DNA of 64,000 nucleotides, from positions 1,506,833 through 1,570,832 of the forward strand of contig VJWN01000012.1 of the NCBI GenBank assembly GCA_007644065.1, given 5' to 3'. The notes beneath the pieces are model-generated. The model searched no databases. It was not told where the DNA came from and was given only the letters and a program-made list of their open reading frames with translations. Every line of letters starts with the position of its first letter. The first letter of the stretch is position 1. Shown here piece after piece: positions 60,405 to 64,000 of the stretch. Position numbers and translations under genes: made by a program. The DNA comes from Margaritispora aquatica. Taxonomy: Eukaryota; Ascomycota; Leotiomycetes; Helotiales; Discinellaceae.

Positions 60405-61305
60405 CCTTACGGAAGCAGGTTCGTCATACATTATAACCAAAATTACTATAACCAACGGCGATCTCGTCATAATATATAGTGACTCGGTTTCGAGTATAAC
60501 GAGAATTTACAAGTAGATTTTTAGTTCGTTATAATTAATAGTAAGGATAACTATACTACGAGTTTTATAGTACTTCTTACTATACTTTATAACGGCTTCG
60601 TTATATAGTATAGATATACGTATAGATATTGTATTTAGATCCTTCGTATAATATAAAACAAACTGTACCTAGATATTTTACTACTGTAAATACCTTATTC
60701 TCTTTATTCCTCTTATTCCCTTTATTCCCTTTATTCTCTTTATTCCCCTTATTCTTCTTCTTTATTCTCTTTTGAATTCGTTCTTTATCTAAAGGTAGGT
60801 CGGTAGTAGACCTAAAGGTAATAGATATTAAGGTAAGTAGTAGATTTAGCAGATCTAAAGGTAGGTTAGTAGAGATCTAAAGGTAGATTAGTAGTAGATC
60901 CAAAGGTAGGTCAGTAGCAGATCCAAAGGTAAGGAGCAGATCTAGCAGATCTAACAGATCCAGCAGATCTAGCAGATCCAGCAGATCTAACAGATCTAGT
61001 AGATCCAGCAGATCTAGTAGATCCAGCAGATCTAGTAGATCCAAGGATAGTATATAGATTCGTAGATAGATTCGTAGATTCCTAGGGTTCTAAACTTATA
61101 GTAAGAGTTGTTATTTTTAATAACGATACTATTATAAAATATAATTAAGGGTTATAACGAAGTCCGAAAAGTAACTATAAAAAAAGTCGAATTTCGTTAT
61201 AACTAATAGTAAGCGCTGTTATAAATCGTTAAAATTCCCGTTATTTTTTATAACGATTGTAATAGTAATATTTCTATATATTATAACGAACCTACTTCCG
61301 TAGGG
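60405..61305. mobile_element. Non-autonomous DNA transposon, copy 2 (901 bp, inverted relative to copy 1)
   Basis: The left end CCTTACGGAAGCAGGTTCG matches the reversed right end of copy 1. The reversed right end CCCTACGGAAGTAGGTTCG matches the left end of copy 1. It is flanked by CCT at 60402-60404 and 61306-61308. Precise removal restores an open frame in the host gene. It is longer than copy 1 mainly through a tandem array inside. No coding capacity was seen. Confidence 0.85.
60838..61050. repeat. AGATCTAAAGGTAG / CAGATCTAGCAGATCC tandem array inside the transposon
   Basis: Imperfect units built on AGATC(T/C) with AGCAG or AAAGGTAGG spacers repeat through about 210 bases. Copy 1 has only a few such units (about 46200-46262), so the array has expanded here. 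Confidence 0.75.
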
Positions 61306-63229
61306 CCTAAGACTTGTAAAAGCAATCATCAGCACAGCAATATGCGATTTCAAGTTGAAGAAATCTCTTAAAGGCAGCACATTTCCTTTGGAAGTATCTA
61401 TGTCACTATTCTCGATATACCAACCTAGGAGCCATATAAAAATTATGTGTTTAGTGTCGGAAACACTATGGTTGTTCTACACCAAGACCTGTAGAGTGCG
61501 TTGAAGATTTCGAAAGACAAGGCGGCAAATGAAAGCAATAAGATCATGAATCCAAGTGATCATGCCAAGCAGAATACATACTTACTCTTGTCGGTACGAC
61601 ATATGTTGGTCTGTCACGTCGATTCCGCCGGAAATGTCTTATATACAAACCCGATAACTCTTATAGATGGTCGCACCTTACCTTCCCCATCCGCCGTAAA
61701 TCTCCTTCTTCAAACCCTCTCACCATCCCAGCCTCCGCTCCGCGGGCCTGTTCATAACCTCCCTTTAGAAATCCAAGACCAGATCTTAAAATACGTTGCA
61801 GTAGATCCGGTTGAAGCTGCAACGCTCGGATGGGTCTAGGCTCTCTCCACTTACATGGATAAGGGCTGGTGATTGGCCGAGGCGGGGTGGTCCTATCGAG
61901 CTTCTTACTTCTCCTTCACATCGTACGAAATATACTGAGGGATAATAGGGGGTGAATCACGTGAGGAAGCAGTAGGTAAAATAGATAGGATTAAAGAGTC
62001 TGAAAAGTATCTACAGTAGTAGAGAGCTCTATATATATAGATAGATCAGTACTTTATTAGGAATACTTTTATATAATAAGGAATATATTAAGATTAGAAA
62101 GAGAATTAGAATAACTGAATATTATTATAAGGTTCGTTTGGCAAGGTAGTAAGAATTAGCGTTATAGGAATTACAATCTTATTAAAACTTTTCTCTACTT
62201 CTATTAAATTACTTTTAACTTTTATTTATATAGGAGAAATAGAGTAATCGGACGCTAGTCAGAAATATAACCGATAGGTCTATAACTTTTTATTATTTAA
62301 TATCTTTATTATATTTATATTATATAATCTATACTATTTATATACTATTTTTAATATTATTCCTTCTTTAGACTTATATCTTTATAAGTCGATAATAATA
62401 GTATTTCTATTAATAGTAATACTATAATAGTAGCGCTAAATATTTTTTTATATTTTTTATATATAAATAATATTTTAAGTATAATACTAGCTCCTTACTA
62501 TTATAAGTCCCCTAAGCGAAACTACTATAATAGTATATAAAGTCTCTTTTATAGTTCGAATAGTTTATTATTATAAACTTTATATTAAAGTTATTATAAT
62601 AGTAGATTAGCTAAAATAGTATATAAATAACTTTTTATATTTAAATTAATTTAATTTTTTATTATATCGATTACTAATTCTACTATTACTACTACTATAA
62701 CTTTACTACTACTACTATAAACTTCTTCGTTATTTATCCGTTACGCCTTCGTTCTCTTTACATCCACAAATCTGAAGCCTGCTACTATAGTACTAATAAT
62801 GTGCTAATAGTGTAAAAGAGCCTAACATTACTAGTCTTTAGTTTTAACGTTAACGACAGTTACGTCTTTATTAATCAGCTACCGTCGACGCTAAGGCTTG
62901 TTAAGCTAGTACTATTAGAGGATACGTACGTGTTAACTTAGTGTTAGTAGCCGATACGTACGTGTTAACGTAGTTAATGTCACTATACTTGTTAACGCGA
63001 TACTATTAGTACTATACCTACTATAGCTACTACGCGTGCCACGCGTGTTACGCTTACTACAGCTACTATAGTTTCTAGTAGCTCTACTATTATTACTATA
63101 GTTATCGTTATTAGTTATAAGATTTAACTTATCTTAAGTATAAATTAAACTAAAACTTAATCTATATTAACTAGATAAATAGAAGGATTAATTATAAAAC
63201 GTTAATAGTAAATTAAGTATAAACAATTA

Positions 63230-63470
63230 GCTTATAACTAACTACTAACTTAACTAATAAAATAACTCTTAACTAACTACTAAATTAACTAATAAAATTA
63301 CTTTTTAATTAACTACTAACTTAACTAATAAAATTACTCTTAACTAACTATTAAATTAACTAACTAAACTACTTAATTAACTACTAACTTAACTAATAAA
63401 ATTACTCTTAACTAACTATTAAATTAACTAACTAAACTACTTTTAACTAACTATTAAAACGACTATTAGT
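63230..63470. repeat. About 35-bp AT-only tandem repeat, roughly seven copies
   Basis: Units alternate between forms of TTAACTAACTACTAACTTAA and the extension CTAATAAAATTACTC. Copies differ at a few positions (ACTTA/AAATTA, AATAAAATT/AACTAAACT). Confidence 0.8.
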
Positions 63471-63840
63471 CTAACTACTAGCCTAATTACTAACTTAACT
63501 ACTAAGATAACTATTTATTATATAATCTTTTTTCTTTTTATTATTTAATACTACTTATAATATTAGTTAGTAAGATTATTAATAATTAATAAGTATTATT
63601 AACGATATAAACTTATTATTAAAAATAGTAATAACGTTAAAGATTATTCTTAACTTTAAAATCTATCTTATTTTAAATATAATTAATAATAAAAAGTAAG
63701 TATTTAACTTATATATACTTAATATAACCCTTTTTAATAAGTAAAATAAATCTTTATAATTAAAGATACTTTTAACGTTTTCTTCTCTTACTTTAACTTT
63801 ATAATACTTTAAGTATTATAGTTTAACTTATTAGTTTATT

Positions 63841-63914
63841 ATCGTTCTCTTTATTATCGTTCTCTTTATTATCGTTCTCTTTATTATCGTTCTCTTTATT
63901 ATCGTTCTCTTTAT
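63841..63914. repeat. ATCGTTCTCTTTATT 15-bp tandem repeat, about five copies
   Basis: Nearly perfect 15-base units are followed to the window end by looser TCCTTATCGTCC units. On the minus strand the whole stretch reads as an open Lys/Asp/Glu/Asn-rich repeat (KENDN units, then KEDDKD units). Confidence 0.85.
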
Positions 63915-64000
63915 CCTTATTGTCTTCTCTTACCTTGTCGTCTTCCTTATCCTTATCGTCCTCCTTATCCTTACCGTCCTTCTTATCCTTATCGTCCTCC

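Larger units (their letters stand above)
59996..61945 (+). pseudogene. Hypothetical fungal gene broken by a transposon and frameshifts
   Basis: From 59996 (after an ACAG acceptor) a plus-strand frame reads VYLASTSDNVYENIAKNWLL, DDCVKPFGDKRQNLRLVC and SQWHHILRSSYAETTF up to the transposon at 60405. Removing bases 60405-61308 (element plus one CCT) restores the frame exactly: ETTF-LRLVKAIISTAI continues for about 70 codons to a stop near 61503. In the next frame KISKDKAANESNKIMNPSD follows, then GPVHNLPLEIQDQILKYVAV and DPVEAATLG, an F-box-like pattern seen near the end of many Leotiomycete hypothetical proteins. After another shift, SPLTWIRAGDWPRRGGPIEL runs to a stop at 61945. At least two frameshifts besides the insertion show it is dead. 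The original function is unknown. Confidence 0.6.
61946..64000. repeat. AT-rich, gene-free block with RIP-like composition
   Basis: The sequence turns sharply AT-rich just after 62000, with long runs of TA, TTA, CTA and AAT and stops in every frame. A slightly less extreme patch lies at 62740-63070 (many ACG/GTTAACG motifs). Tandem arrays occupy the last 800 bases. No gene is recognisable apart from a possible low-complexity frame at the right edge. Confidence 0.7.

Noticed and set aside
63230..63914. CRISPR array
   Set aside because: The repeats are directly tandem without unique spacers and the organism is a fungus.

Overview
The window looks like nuclear DNA of a filamentous ascomycete, most likely a plant-associated Leotiomycete (Helotiales-like). 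This rests on short GT..AG introns (about 50-200 nt) in most genes, on families largely confined to fungi (Zn2Cys6 regulator, RTA1, LaeA-like methyltransferase, AIM11, fungal phytochrome), on plant-cell-wall enzymes, and on an AT-rich, RIP-like block at the right end. Most coding sequence is of moderate GC. The LaeA-like/P450 pair is visibly GC-richer. Gene models below were built by hand by joining exons whose phases match; nothing was searched against a database.

Layout. 1-9.3 kb: the 5' part of an acyl-protein thioesterase gene (minus, runs off the left edge), a MARVEL-like membrane protein, an FAD-dependent monooxygenase and an O-fucosyltransferase-like type II membrane protein. 9.3-17 kb: a microsatellite-dense region holding a divergent LaeA-like methyltransferase / cytochrome P450 pair. 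17-22 kb: a 14-exon phytochrome whose light-sensing half and receiver domain look intact, while the histidine-kinase core has lost the phospho-accepting His and the G2 box. 23.4-25.7 kb: an F-box-like hypothetical protein and two decayed tandem copies of a small membrane protein. 26.9-45 kb: a housekeeping stretch with pantothenate kinase, a hypothetical protein, AIM11, a GST, a 2OG-Fe(II) prolyl-hydroxylase-like enzyme, a nonsense-riddled secreted-protein pseudogene, a DUG3-type glutamine amidotransferase with two apparent frameshifts, molybdopterin synthase MoaE, an RBM5/10-like splicing factor and a zinc-type quinone oxidoreductase.

45.5-48 kb is a gene graveyard: a glycosyltransferase C-terminal fragment split by a 667-bp non-autonomous DNA transposon, then a GH3 C-terminal remnant. 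48.4-59 kb carries an RTA1 transporter-like protein, a Zn2Cys6 regulator, and a divergent pair of secreted enzymes, GH2 beta-galactosidase and PL4 rhamnogalacturonan lyase. The pair shares an 816-bp promoter with a duplicated CGG-N12/13-CCG element and could act together on pectin rhamnogalacturonan-I. 59.9-61.9 kb is a second broken gene interrupted by a 901-bp copy of the same transposon in opposite orientation. 62-64 kb is AT-rich, tandem-repeat-filled DNA.

The strongest unusual signals are the degenerate-kinase phytochrome, the previously unnamed (to me) transposon family with 3-bp target duplications that broke two genes, and the shared pectinolytic promoter.
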